From the NCBI RefSeq assembly GCF_045635475.1, contig NZ_JBJGXI010000056.1, positions 1-30,616 on the forward strand: a DNA stretch of 30,616 nucleotides, given 5' to 3'. Numbering within the stretch: the first letter of the stretch is position 1; each line of letters opens with the position of its first letter. The translations under genes and the position numbers were made by a program. Below are positions 1 through 6,987 of the stretch, one piece after another. Under the pieces are notes generated by a model. It saw only the letters and a list, made by a program, of their open reading frames with translations. It had not been told where the DNA came from and made no database searches. Source of the stretch: JBJGXI01 sp045635475. GTDB taxonomy: Bacteria > Bacillota > Bacilli > Bacillales > Amphibacillaceae.

Positions 1-366
1 TAATCCAAATAGTATTGGTTCTAGATTATCTTTATTAGGTATTTGTGTATTATGTCGATTTTCAAAATGGTCTTTAACTTTTTTTGATGAGTATTGAAAA
101 AACTCTTCTAGGAAGTTAAAGTCCCATGTATCCAATACATACTCCGAAATTCCTACGATATAATCCACTGAGGTATTAAAGAAGTTTGCATGTTGAGCGA
201 TTTCTTCCAGGGTTGGCCTTTCAGCATTGCTTAAATATTTTTGCAGAGTCAATCGGTTAAAACCCAAGTCCTCTAATAATGTATCTCCAGAAGTATTAAA
301 ACCATTAATTTCTAACAAATGCTGTAGTTGATTTCCTATCATTACTTTTGATACTTCGCTATTCAT
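1..366 (-). CDS. XRE-type helix-turn-helix regulator, partial (runs off the left edge)
   Basis: The reverse strand is open from an ATG at 366 to base 1 (122 codons, no stop), so the 3' end lies outside the window. A GGGCGGAG-like ribosome binding site precedes the ATG. The first ~70 residues look like a HTH_3/XRE DNA-binding domain: a short helix, then a turn and recognition-helix region around FNRLTLQKYLSNAERPT, and the typical closing pattern FFNTSVDYIVGIS near residues 62-74. This family binds operator DNA and often controls prophages, integrative elements or stress genes. Here it sits in accessory DNA beside an insertion sequence and a recombinase, which fits a mobile-element regulator, but that role is inferred. 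What follows the HTH is not recognised. Confidence 0.7.
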   Translation of the reverse strand, partial: MNSEVSKVMIGNQLQHLLEINGFNTSGDTLLEDLGFNRLTLQKYLSNAERPTLEEIAQHANFFNTSVDYIVGISEYVLDTWDFNFLEEFFQYSSKKVKDHFENRHNTQIPNKDNLEPILFGL

Positions 367-480
367 TTAATCTCCGCCCTTTCACGTTTGTATCCCCCAT
401 GTAATTATAAGTGGCTCTAATCAAGTATTTATAAAAACAAGACAATCCCTTTGATGTTGTGGTAGATGTTATAAAACCCG

Positions 481-993
481 TTAACGAAGCATGAAATATC
501 CCAGTATTAATGAAAATGGGATACTAAACACCATAACCCTTCCTTGCCAAGTAATCCCTTTGTTAATTCCACTCTCTTTATAATCATTTTTTGCTAAAAT
601 ATAGCCTCTCAGAATACAGAACCTAAAAAATCCCCCAGCCAACAAAAACACTTGAAGATATAAACTAAGAATAAAATTGTCTGTTAAAACAAAAATGGCA
701 AGACTTAATATAGTATAGGCAATAAATTTGCCAGCAAAAGCCCTGATGACAAAATACTTGGGGACGCACTCCTCTAATTCCTCTTCTTTTATTGGATAAA
801 TATTTAATATCACATTGAATATCACCCCACCCAAAATCAATATCCCTAAAGAAAAAATATAATAATTTATAGCTGGTATTCTGTAATGTAACCACATCAT
901 CGGTAAGGCTATAGTTGTAAAAATTCCTGAGTAGTAAATCATTAAGGCTAACAAAGCCAATTTGTGCCACAGAGAATCAATCACTTTCCCCAT
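481..993 (-). CDS. hypothetical integral membrane protein
   Basis: A 170-residue protein with about four to five hydrophobic stretches (roughly residues 12-35, 43-65, 85-105, 108-128 and 150-168), so it is almost certainly in the cytoplasmic membrane. No family is recognised. A GTG at 999 would extend it by two codons, but the GGAGGTG ribosome binding site (around 1001-1007) is correctly spaced for the ATG at 993 and too close for the GTG. It lies in the same direction as the partial HTH gene to its left with a ~115-bp gap, and the IS66 element has inserted about 130 bp upstream of its start, which could have separated it from its original promoter. Confidence 0.6.
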   Translation of the reverse strand: MGKVIDSLWHKLALLALMIYYSGIFTTIALPMMWLHYRIPAINYYIFSLGILILGGVIFNVILNIYPIKEEELEECVPKYFVIRAFAGKFIAYTILSLAIFVLTDNFILSLYLQVFLLAGGFFRFCILRGYILAKNDYKESGINKGITWQGRVMVFSIPFSLILGYFMLR

Positions 994-1119
994 GTCCACT
1001 CACCTCCATTTTATTTAAAACTATTTTAACGCGTTTTCTCTAATTTCTCCGCCAATAATATTAAAGAAGTTAAGACCCATATCATTTTGAGTTTCATATT
1101 CTTAATTTATGACATCCTT

Positions 1120-1127
1120 GGGTATAA
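1120..1127. repeat. target site duplication of the IS66 element, left copy
   Basis: The octamer GGGTATAA lies immediately outside the left inverted repeat and recurs exactly at 3600-3607 outside the right one. An 8-bp duplication is the length made by IS66-family transposition. Confidence 0.92.
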
Positions 1128-1149
1128 GTAAGCGTCAAATAACCCACAC
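1128..1149 (+). repeat. IS66 left terminal inverted repeat
   Basis: Reads GTAAGCGTCAAATAACCCAC inwards, matching the right end 3578-3599 in inverted orientation for 15 bases and then CCCAC after a 2-base offset. Confidence 0.9.
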
Positions 1150-1184
1150 CTAGATATTTAGGCATGGGTTATTTTATACTGTAC

Positions 1185-2771
1185 TTATGTTTTTAAAGTT
1201 GGACTTTGACAATGTTCTGGAATAGTAGATGACCAGGGAAGTAAGTGATCCACTGCTTCAATATTTTTTGTATCAATATTTGGTAGCTGCTCGAATAGGT
1301 ACTTCAGATACTCGAATGGATGAAGTCCATTCTCCTTCGCTGTTTGAATGATACTATATACGATTGCACTAGATTTTGCACCTTTGGCTGTATTGCTAAA
1401 CAAGAAGTTTTTTCTTCCAATTACAAATGGCTTAATGGTGCGTTCACTTCGATTATTATCAATTTCTAGTCTACCATCCTCTAAAAATACCACTAATTTC
1501 TGCCACTGGTTTCTACAATATTGAACGGCTTGTCCAAGTGCGCTTTTTGGCAATACTTTTGGTGCTTGCTTTTTTAGCCATTCTGAAAAAGCATCCAATA
1601 GTGGTTGGCTGCGTTCTATCCGTACTTGATGGCGTTCGTCTGCTGTTTTGTCCTGACAATCACGCTCAATCGCAAATAATTTATTACAATATTCTAACCC
1701 TTGGGTTACAGTTAACTTGGTTTTATCTGCACCTTTAGGTAAGGCTTTTAATGCCTCATCAAATTTCCTACGTGCATGACTCCAACATCCCGAGAGAGTG
1801 ACATTCGGGATACTGTGATATCCTTGGTAGCCATCTACATGCAAATATCCATTGAAATCCTCTAAGAATTTCTTCGGATGTTTACTTGCACGGGTGCGCT
1901 GGTAGTCAAAGATGATATTCGGTGGCCGGTCCCTACCATTTCGGTAGAGCCACATATACGATGTTGATGTGGCAGACCGACCTGGCTCCCGCAACACCTG
2001 GAGGGTGGTTTCATCCGCATGTAGAATAGACTCCTGTACCAGGTGTTCTCGCATTCGGTCGTATAACGTTGATAACCAACGGTTAGCACCTTCGACAACC
2101 CAGTTTGCTAAAGTTTGTCGTGATAAGTGCACACCAAGATATTTTAATTGGTTTTCTTGTCTATACAACGGTAGGCCTTCGGCATACTTTTGACTCATAA
2201 TATAGGCAATAATAGAAGGAGAGGAATAACTCTTTGCCAATACGGGGGCCGGCATAGGTGCTGTGACAACAGGTGTTTCCATACCTTCTCTTTCACAACG
2301 ACGACATGCATATACGTGACGGACATGTTTTACCACTTTTACTTGTGCCGGAATGACCTGTAATTCTTTTCGTATTACTTCACTCATCTTATGTGTTTCA
2401 TGGCCGCAACACGAACAAACCTGTTCTTCAGAGGATAGCTGATATTCGACTATCTCTACTGGCAGGTTCTCCATCATGGCTTCTCGTTTTCCACTAGCCT
2501 TCTTGCGTTTATATGTAATCGTATCAAGAGCAGGTTCTTCTAAATCTGGATTAGCTGTATCTTCTGCCTCATTAAATAGGGGCAAGTTTAATTGGTCTTC
2601 ATTCGTTTTTTCACTAGATGTTCCAAATCTATGTTTTTGACTTAGTCGAAATTGTTCCTCATACCATTTCACTTTCGCCTCTAATTCAGCCTTGTCGAGT
2701 TCCAACTTTTCGCTACGCTCTTTATAATATTCAATTGTATGTTCTGAAGTTGTTTGCGTCGTATTTTTCAT
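1185..2771 (-). CDS. tnpC: IS66 family transposase TnpC
   Basis: A 528-residue DDE transposase that cuts and joins the element ends. A coiled-coil leader (about residues 10-48) is followed by a cysteine/histidine cluster (C119, C121, C122, H124, C156, C159) typical of the IS66 zinc-binding domain. The catalytic core shows D253 in LHADETTL, D313 in YLHVDGYQGY and E443 in NNRSERTIKP, the expected acidic triad. The C-terminal tail matches the IS66 C-terminal domain. It is the last gene of the tnpA-tnpB-tnpC set, 64 bp after tnpB. No strong Shine-Dalgarno sequence is visible before the ATG at 2771, and a TATAAT-like sequence lies just upstream, so expression may be low or partly independent. Full length and intact. 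Confidence 0.95.
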   Translation of the reverse strand: MKNTTQTTSEHTIEYYKERSEKLELDKAELEAKVKWYEEQFRLSQKHRFGTSSEKTNEDQLNLPLFNEAEDTANPDLEEPALDTITYKRKKASGKREAMMENLPVEIVEYQLSSEEQVCSCCGHETHKMSEVIRKELQVIPAQVKVVKHVRHVYACRRCEREGMETPVVTAPMPAPVLAKSYSSPSIIAYIMSQKYAEGLPLYRQENQLKYLGVHLSRQTLANWVVEGANRWLSTLYDRMREHLVQESILHADETTLQVLREPGRSATSTSYMWLYRNGRDRPPNIIFDYQRTRASKHPKKFLEDFNGYLHVDGYQGYHSIPNVTLSGCWSHARRKFDEALKALPKGADKTKLTVTQGLEYCNKLFAIERDCQDKTADERHQVRIERSQPLLDAFSEWLKKQAPKVLPKSALGQAVQYCRNQWQKLVVFLEDGRLEIDNNRSERTIKPFVIGRKNFLFSNTAKGAKSSAIVYSIIQTAKENGLHPFEYLKYLFEQLPNIDTKNIEAVDHLLPWSSTIPEHCQSPTLKT

Positions 2772-2835
2772 AGATTAATTATACGAAAAAGAACCCGACA
2801 TGACTAGTCGAATTCTACATATTTCGATACTTTTT

Positions 2836-3192
2836 TTATAGAATAGTCCGTGCTTTCACCTCAGGGTGTGCCAGCTTTTGATTAATGGGCAATCCATCCA
2901 AAAGCCAACGAAGTTGGCGATGACTAACATGCATCGGTGTTGCTTCTTTTTCTGATGGCCAGTGGAACGTTCCTCGTTCTAACCTTCGGTAGTATAACCA
3001 AAACCCATTATGATGCCAATGAAGGATTTTTAATTTATCTCGCTTTCGATTACAGAAAACAAATAAGCTGGGAGAGAACGGATCAAGTTCAAAACACTCT
3101 TTTACAATTACAGCCAATCCATCAATCGATTTACGAAGGTCCGTACTTCCACGAGTTAAATAAACCTGTTCAAATGGCGTGTCATTTAACAT
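2836..3192 (-). CDS. tnpB: IS66 family accessory protein TnpB
   Basis: A 118-residue protein with the hallmark IS66 Orf2 pattern: YLTRGSTDLRKSIDGL near the N terminus, then LFVFCNRKRDKLKILHW and GFWLYYRRLERGTFHWP. It is needed for efficient IS66 transposition, although its biochemical role is not settled. Its ATG overlaps the last 7 bases of tnpA, so it is probably made by translational coupling; no good ribosome binding site of its own is seen. Confidence 0.93.
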   Translation of the reverse strand: MLNDTPFEQVYLTRGSTDLRKSIDGLAVIVKECFELDPFSPSLFVFCNRKRDKLKILHWHHNGFWLYYRRLERGTFHWPSEKEATPMHVSHRQLRWLLDGLPINQKLAHPEVKARTIL

Positions 3193-3515
3193 TGCGTATG
3201 CAATACATGAACTACATTGGCTAATAGATTTGGATCGGTTCCTGGATGCACTTCCACCGAAGCTTTTCCAATATGGATAACAACAGATCCGTGCGGAGAA
3301 GGTTTATCTTCATTAGCCACTTCTACAGCCAACCATTTTGTATCTGAATCTTGTTGCAAAGGTTTCGTGTCAGAAACCTCCAGCTTTTTAATCCAATAAT
3401 ACAACTGATAATCTTTCAAATTATGTTCTTGGCACCATTTTGGAACGCTTAAGCCACTTTCCTTCCATGCCAGTACACGAGATTCCCATTCTATTCTCTT
3501 TTGTTCTTTGGTCAT
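3186..3515 (-). CDS. tnpA: IS66 family protein TnpA (HTH)
   Basis: A 109-residue protein starting MTKEQKRIEWESRVLAWKES, followed by SVPKWCQEHNLKDYQLYYW, the helix-turn-helix typical of IS66 Orf1/TnpA that is thought to bind the element ends. The start is placed at the ATG at 3515, which sits 7 bases after a GAGGAGG ribosome binding site; a GTG one codon earlier is too close. First gene of the tnpABC operon, overlapping tnpB by 7 bases. Confidence 0.92.
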   Translation of the reverse strand: MTKEQKRIEWESRVLAWKESGLSVPKWCQEHNLKDYQLYYWIKKLEVSDTKPLQQDSDTKWLAVEVANEDKPSPHGSVVIHIGKASVEVHPGTDPNLLANVVHVLHTQC

Positions 3516-3577
3516 CACTTAACCTCCTCGAATTAATATCTAAGGAGATTATCCCATGTGTGATCAGTGAATAGAAG

Positions 3578-3599
3578 GTGGGTATTATTTGACGCTTAC
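3578..3599 (-). repeat. IS66 right terminal inverted repeat
   Basis: Reads GTAAGCGTCAAATAATACCC inwards on the minus strand, the partner of 1128-1149. Confidence 0.9.
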
Positions 3600-3607
3600 G
3601 GGTATAA
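3600..3607. repeat. target site duplication of the IS66 element, right copy
   Basis: GGGTATAA, identical to 1120-1127 and directly abutting the right inverted repeat. Confidence 0.92.
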
Positions 3608-3617
3608 GAATAAATAT

Positions 3618-3650
3618 GGACAATCAAAATTTGCATCCTAAATTTTGTCC
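3618..3650. repeat. inverted repeat upstream of the serine recombinase
   Basis: GGACAATCAAAATTT and its near reverse complement AAATTTTGTCC flank a 7-base centre. A second GGACA/TGTCC inverted pair lies at 3729-3769. Paired half-sites beside a recombinase gene could be regulator or recombinase binding sites; the function is not shown by the sequence. Confidence 0.4.
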
Positions 3651-3685
3651 AATTATCAAACTGGTAACTGCGACTAATTCATTCT

Positions 3686-3714
3686 TTATCAAATTAGGAA
3701 AAAGGTAGTATAAT
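3686..3714 (+). promoter_or_regulatory. candidate sigma-A promoter before the serine recombinase
   Basis: TTATCA (3686-3691), a 17-base spacer, then a perfect TATAAT (3709-3714). It lies ~180 bp before the recombinase start. The -35 matches the consensus at only four of six positions. Confidence 0.5.
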
Positions 3715-3728
3715 TGTTTTATCTGAAG

Positions 3729-3769
3729 TGTCCTCTTCATACAAAAATTTTGTGCAAAAGACAAGGACA
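3729..3769. repeat. second inverted repeat before the recombinase (possible att-like or operator site)
   Basis: TGTCCT (3729-3734) and AGGACA (3764-3769) flank an inner near-palindrome ACAAAAATTTTGT. It sits just downstream of the candidate promoter, where an operator or a recombinase-bound site would be expected. No second copy was found elsewhere in the window. Confidence 0.35.
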
Positions 3770-3897
3770 AAGTATTATTAAAAAGAAGCCTTGTAATCTT
3801 AATTTATTTTATACAAAGGTAAATACATATATAAGGTTATAACTCTTAATACAGAAGGGTTTTTACCCAAATTAATGGTGGAAATGGAGGTTATATA

Positions 3898-4905
3898 ATG
3901 AAACTAGGTGCCGCTTATATACGAACAAGCGTAGATAAAACTGGAAACAAAATTAGTCCACAACAGCAATATAATGCAATTAAGGGCTTTGCAGATAACA
4001 ACTCTATTACACTAGTTAATGAGGGTTATTACGATGAAGATGTTTCTAGTGAAAACTTTGAAGACCGTCCTGCTTTCCAACAACTGTTAGAAGATATTGA
4101 TAAGTACAATATTAAGTACATTGTATTTTATGATAGCAGTCGTTACACTCGTGTAGTTAAAGACTTTATAAATATGACCACCAACTTACAGGAAAAAGGC
4201 GTTAAAATCTTCTTAGCAAATAGTGGTAAGGAAGTAAATCTCCTTGACTGGAACAATAACACAATGATGGATTTAATCCAGTCAATTTTTGACCAAAATA
4301 TGCGTGAAGATGTGAGAAAGAAGGTAAAAGCCAATATAAATGAACTTGTAGATATGGGTTGCTATATAGGAGGTCCCATTCCGATTGGGCTTTCAATAGA
4401 AGAAGTAGAAATTAATGAAAGAAAGAGAAAAAGATATTGTTTAGGGGATACAAAAGAAATTGAGTTGGTTAAAAATATTTTTAAATGGTATTTAGAAGAT
4501 GATAAAAGCCTAAGTGAAATAGTACGTTTAGCAGATGAGGAATTTGCCGATATTTTAAATGAAAATGATGTAAAAAAATACCGTAAAAATGGGACTGAGA
4601 ACAATTATAATGGAGTGTACTTTAACAGTAAGAAAATCTGGAGAATACTTAGAAATCCATCTTACACAGGTTATATGGTAAAGAACAGAAGAGAAAGAAT
4701 AACTAAAAAGAAAAGAAAAGATAGTACGATGGAAGAATGGTATTGGAGTAAAAATTTTAGAGAAGGAAAAGAACCCGATTTCACTCCAATTGTTTCATTT
4801 GAAAAATGGGAGAAGGTTCAAAAAAAATGCAAGCAAGAAAGCCTAAACAAGAGCACTATGATCCTCAAAGAGAAAATAGCCCTTATCTATTATCAAGCAT
4901 GTTGA
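3898..4905 (+). CDS. serine recombinase fragment 1: catalytic and recombinase domains
   Basis: The first ~150 residues are the resolvase catalytic domain, with the nucleophile S11 and R9 in the motif AAYIRTSVD and the paired arginines of DSSRYTR further on. Residues ~175-305 match the 'recombinase' DNA-binding domain, ending in the characteristic IWRILRNPSYTGYMVKNRR. After about residue 310 the frame is wrong: the last ~25 residues (from CKQES onward) are out-of-frame tail that replaces the expected zinc ribbon. Without the ribbon and coiled coil this fragment could still cut DNA in principle, but it is unlikely to carry out normal integration. Confidence 0.75.
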   Translation: MKLGAAYIRTSVDKTGNKISPQQQYNAIKGFADNNSITLVNEGYYDEDVSSENFEDRPAFQQLLEDIDKYNIKYIVFYDSSRYTRVVKDFINMTTNLQEKGVKIFLANSGKEVNLLDWNNNTMMDLIQSIFDQNMREDVRKKVKANINELVDMGCYIGGPIPIGLSIEEVEINERKRKRYCLGDTKEIELVKNIFKWYLEDDKSLSEIVRLADEEFADILNENDVKKYRKNGTENNYNGVYFNSKKIWRILRNPSYTGYMVKNRRERITKKKRKDSTMEEWYWSKNFREGKEPDFTPIVSFEKWEKVQKKCKQESLNKSTMILKEKIALIYYQAC

Positions 4906-5372
4906 AGTGTAATGAATGTGGAAGGGCTATGAATGGTACTTATACAATAGGAAAAACAAAAAAAGATGGTACACGCTCAAAGTTTTATTACTATAAATGT
5001 GATGTAGCTATAAAAAGTAAAGGTCAAAACTGTAGTAATAAGAAAATGGTACGTTGTGAAAAGGTTGATAATATAGTTCTTGACATATTTGGTAATGCAA
5101 CTGTACTGCTTAATGTATTAAAGACGTTATACAATTATCAAAAGGATGCATTAGAAAACAATACTGCATACCTCGAAAAAATTAATGAACTTGAAAACAA
5201 AATTAAAAAAGCGGAAATTGCAGAGCAGAATGTTATATCAAGTATTGGCGAAGTAACTGATCCAGATTTTAAGATGAAATTAATAAGTCAAGGTGAGGAA
5301 TTATCAAAACAAATTAGACAGTTAAGAAAGCAGAAAAATGAATTAAATGTGAACAAGAAGAACAAAGCATGA
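4806..5372 (+). CDS. serine recombinase fragment 2: zinc ribbon and coiled coil
   Basis: Lies in the -1 frame relative to fragment 1. It contains the recombinase zinc beta ribbon, MLKCNECGRAMNGTY, then YYYKCD and GQNCSNKK, giving four cysteines in a C-x2-C ... C ... C order. After that comes a long charged coiled coil (about residues 105-185), which in serine integrases controls the direction of recombination. The ATG at 4806 has no ribosome binding site and lies inside fragment 1, so this is best read as a continuation of the same gene and not as a separate protein. Confidence 0.6.
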   Translation: MGEGSKKMQARKPKQEHYDPQRENSPYLLSSMLKCNECGRAMNGTYTIGKTKKDGTRSKFYYYKCDVAIKSKGQNCSNKKMVRCEKVDNIVLDIFGNATVLLNVLKTLYNYQKDALENNTAYLEKINELENKIKKAEIAEQNVISSIGEVTDPDFKMKLISQGEELSKQIRQLRKQKNELNVNKKNKA

Positions 5373-5857
5373 AAAAAGTTAAATTGCAGGAAGTCGTAGG
5401 GTTATTACTTCAGCCTGAAACCCTTTATAAAAATCAAACAACTAAGCAAGTAAGAAATTATTTAAAACATGTGATAGAATCAATTGAGTATAAGCCTAAT
5501 AAGGAAATTGTAATGAATTTAAAATTTGCGAAGAAGTCAATTAGCATCGCCACCGTACCTACTGAAAAGTTTAAAGAATTAAAACAAGAAATAAAAACGG
5601 AAAAAGGAAGAGTTAGTAAAAAGAAAGTAAAAGAACAAAATCAAATAGTCCTATTTAGTCTTTTAGCTACCTTATGGGATAAAGATCCAAACAAAATTGG
5701 AAAAGATGAGGTTAGTATAATAAACTTTATAATAGAGGCTTTAGATGAATTTAATGGGACGAATGAGGAATTAGCATACCCAAAGTTTAGTGGTACGGTG
5801 GCACACGGGGGTCTATTCGTCCCTTTTTTTCAAGGGAATGGAATGGGCTTTTTTTAA
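5369..5857 (+). CDS. serine recombinase fragment 3: C-terminal tail running into the trpS leader
   Basis: Starts in an ATGA overlap with the stop of fragment 2, again one frame back. Residues ~20-60 (TTKQVRNYLKHVIESIEY and following) resemble the C-terminal region of large serine recombinases. The last ~20 residues are the translated antiterminator and terminator of the trpS leader, with GGLFVPFFQGNGMGFF being the hairpin, so the natural C terminus has probably been lost or redefined by the junction. Translational coupling to fragment 2 is possible. Confidence 0.5.
   Translation: MKKVKLQEVVGLLLQPETLYKNQTTKQVRNYLKHVIESIEYKPNKEIVMNLKFAKKSISIATVPTEKFKELKQEIKTEKGRVSKKKVKEQNQIVLFSLLATLWDKDPNKIGKDEVSIINFIIEALDEFNGTNEELAYPKFSGTVAHGGLFVPFFQGNGMGFF
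5756..5855 (+). promoter_or_regulatory. 3' part of a T-box-like leader of trpS (antiterminator bulge and terminator)
   Basis: Between the broken recombinase and trpS the sequence GGTGGCACACGG (about 5794-5805) resembles the T-box consensus AGGGTGGNACCGCG. Its TGGC would pair with the GCCA 3' end expected of tRNA-Trp. It is followed by CGTCCC (5818-5823), the conserved 3' strand of T-box antiterminators, and then by an intrinsic terminator ending in seven T. The expected AGGG is ACGG here, and no stem I with a TGG specifier is recognisable upstream, where the recombinase frame runs. A separate 9-bp perfect pairing, GGGACGAAT (5756-5764) with ATTCGTCCC (5815-5823), would block the terminator. 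A decayed or hybrid T-box is the best reading. Confidence 0.6.
5811..5855 (+). terminator. intrinsic terminator in the trpS leader
   Basis: The 5' arm GTCTATTCGTCCCTT (5811-5825) pairs, with wobbles and small bulges, with AAGGGAATGGAATGGGC (5832-5848) and is followed by seven T. It lies before trpS, so trpS expression needs read-through. Confidence 0.65.
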
Positions 5858-5894
5858 TGCATTTTTTTATAAATAACATTTGAGGTGATCAATC

Positions 5895-6890
5895 ATGAAA
5901 ACTATTTTTTCAGGAATCCAACCGAGTGGTACACTAACCCTCGGAAACTACTTAGGTGCAATGAAGCATTTTGTTGAATTGCAAGAGGACAATAACTGTT
6001 ACTTTTGCATTGTTGATGAGCACGCAATTACAGTTCCACAAGATCGCTTAAAGCTAAAGAACAATATCCGTTCTTTAGCTGCACTATATCTTGCTTCAGG
6101 AATTGATTCCGATAAATCGACACTATTTATTCAATCTGAAGTGTCTGCACATACGCAGCTAGGATGGATTTTACAATCAATTAGCTACATCGGTGAACTT
6201 GAGCGGATGACACAGTTCAAAGATAAATCAACAGGTAAAGATGCAGTTTCTGCTGGATTACTTACCTATCCACCACTAATGGCAGCAGATATTTTATTAT
6301 ACAAAACAGATATAGTCCCTGTTGGTGAAGACCAAAAGCAACATTTAGAGTTAACAAGGAATTTAGCACAGCGTTTTAATAACAAATATAATGATATATT
6401 TACTGTTCCAGAGGTTAGCATTCCAAAAGTAGGCGCCCGTATTATGTCTCTTCAAGAGCCAACAAAGAAGATGAGTAAATCGGATGACAATCAAAAAGCT
6501 TCTATCTTCATGCTAGACGATATGAAGCAAGTAGAGAAAAAAATTAAGAGTGCTGTAACCGATTCAGAAGGCATTGTTAAATTTGACAAAGAAAATAAAC
6601 CTGGAGTATCCAATTTACTTAGTATCTTTTCAATATGCTCTGGCCGTTCAATAGAAGATTTAGAAGCTCAATATCAAAATGCAGGGTATGGCGAGTTTAA
6701 ACAAGCTACAGCTAACTCGGTAATAGACACATTACAACCTATCCAGGATCGCTATTATGAACTAATTGATTCAGAAGAACTGGACAATATCTTAGATAAG
6801 GGAGCAGAAAAGGCAAATTACGATGCTTCAAAAATACTTGCAAAAGCCAAAAAAGCAATGGGACTTGGCCGTGTAAAGAAAAAGAAATAG
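5895..6890 (+). CDS. trpS: tryptophanyl-tRNA synthetase
   Basis: A 331-residue class I aminoacyl-tRNA synthetase, the usual length for bacterial TrpRS, that charges tRNA-Trp with tryptophan using ATP in the cytoplasm. The HIGH-type signature appears as PSGTLTLGNYLGA (residues 10-22) and the KMSKS loop as KKMSKSDDN (K192-S196). Other family blocks include TGKDAVSAGLLTYPPLMAADILLY and VPVGEDQKQHLELTR. The ribosome binding site GAGGTGATC lies 5-6 bases before the ATG. It is transcribed through the T-box-like leader and ends at a strong hairpin. The enzyme is essential, so a working expression signal must remain despite the recombinase upstream. Its neighbour yjbA, facing it, is the same as in B. 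subtilis. Confidence 0.97.
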   Translation: MKTIFSGIQPSGTLTLGNYLGAMKHFVELQEDNNCYFCIVDEHAITVPQDRLKLKNNIRSLAALYLASGIDSDKSTLFIQSEVSAHTQLGWILQSISYIGELERMTQFKDKSTGKDAVSAGLLTYPPLMAADILLYKTDIVPVGEDQKQHLELTRNLAQRFNNKYNDIFTVPEVSIPKVGARIMSLQEPTKKMSKSDDNQKASIFMLDDMKQVEKKIKSAVTDSEGIVKFDKENKPGVSNLLSIFSICSGRSIEDLEAQYQNAGYGEFKQATANSVIDTLQPIQDRYYELIDSEELDNILDKGAEKANYDASKILAKAKKAMGLGRVKKKK

Positions 6891-6900
6891 CCTTAATAAA

Positions 6901-6930
6901 TGCCCAACTGTCTCAAAAAACAGTTGGGCA
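6901..6930 (+). terminator. trpS terminator
   Basis: Perfect 10-bp stem, TGCCCAACTG with CAGTTGGGCA around a 10-base loop, followed by TTTCT. The opposite strand has TTTATT after the stem, so it may also stop transcription of yjbA. Confidence 0.9.
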
Positions 6931-6987
6931 TTTCTATAACATATGGTATGTAAGTGCTAATACAACTTGAATTTAGCACAATAGACA

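Larger units (their letters stand above)
1128..3599 (-). mobile_element. complete IS66-family insertion sequence (2472 bp)
   Basis: The ends are inverted repeats: both begin GTAAGCGTCAAATAA when read inwards (1128-1142 on the plus strand, 3585-3599 on the minus strand), and similarity continues through CCCAC. They are bounded by perfect 8-bp duplications of GGGTATAA. Inside are the three genes typical of the family, tnpA, tnpB and tnpC, read right to left. All three are open, the ends match and the duplication is perfect, so the copy looks recent and possibly still active. It inserted into non-coding DNA between the membrane-protein gene and the serine recombinase promoter region; removing it restores a continuous sequence around one GGGTATAA. 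Confidence 0.95.
3898..5857 (+). pseudogene. large serine recombinase, broken in two places
   Basis: Three overlapping frames together spell one large serine integrase of about 650 residues. The parts come in the right order: resolvase catalytic domain, recombinase domain, zinc ribbon, coiled coil and C-terminal tail. The first break is at a run of eight A (4820-4827): adding one A, or a -1 slip there, joins VQKK to the second frame. The second break is at an ATGA overlap (5369-5372), where the shift must lie between 5342 and 5372. A GGAGGT ribosome binding site sits 6 bases before the ATG at 3898. These enzymes integrate and excise elements without homology. The gene is probably decayed; slippage at the A-run or a sequencing error cannot be excluded for the first break. 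Confidence 0.75.

Noticed and set aside
3421..3636. 71-residue frame across the right end of the IS66 element
   Set aside because: It crosses the inverted repeat and target duplication and overlaps tnpA in another frame.
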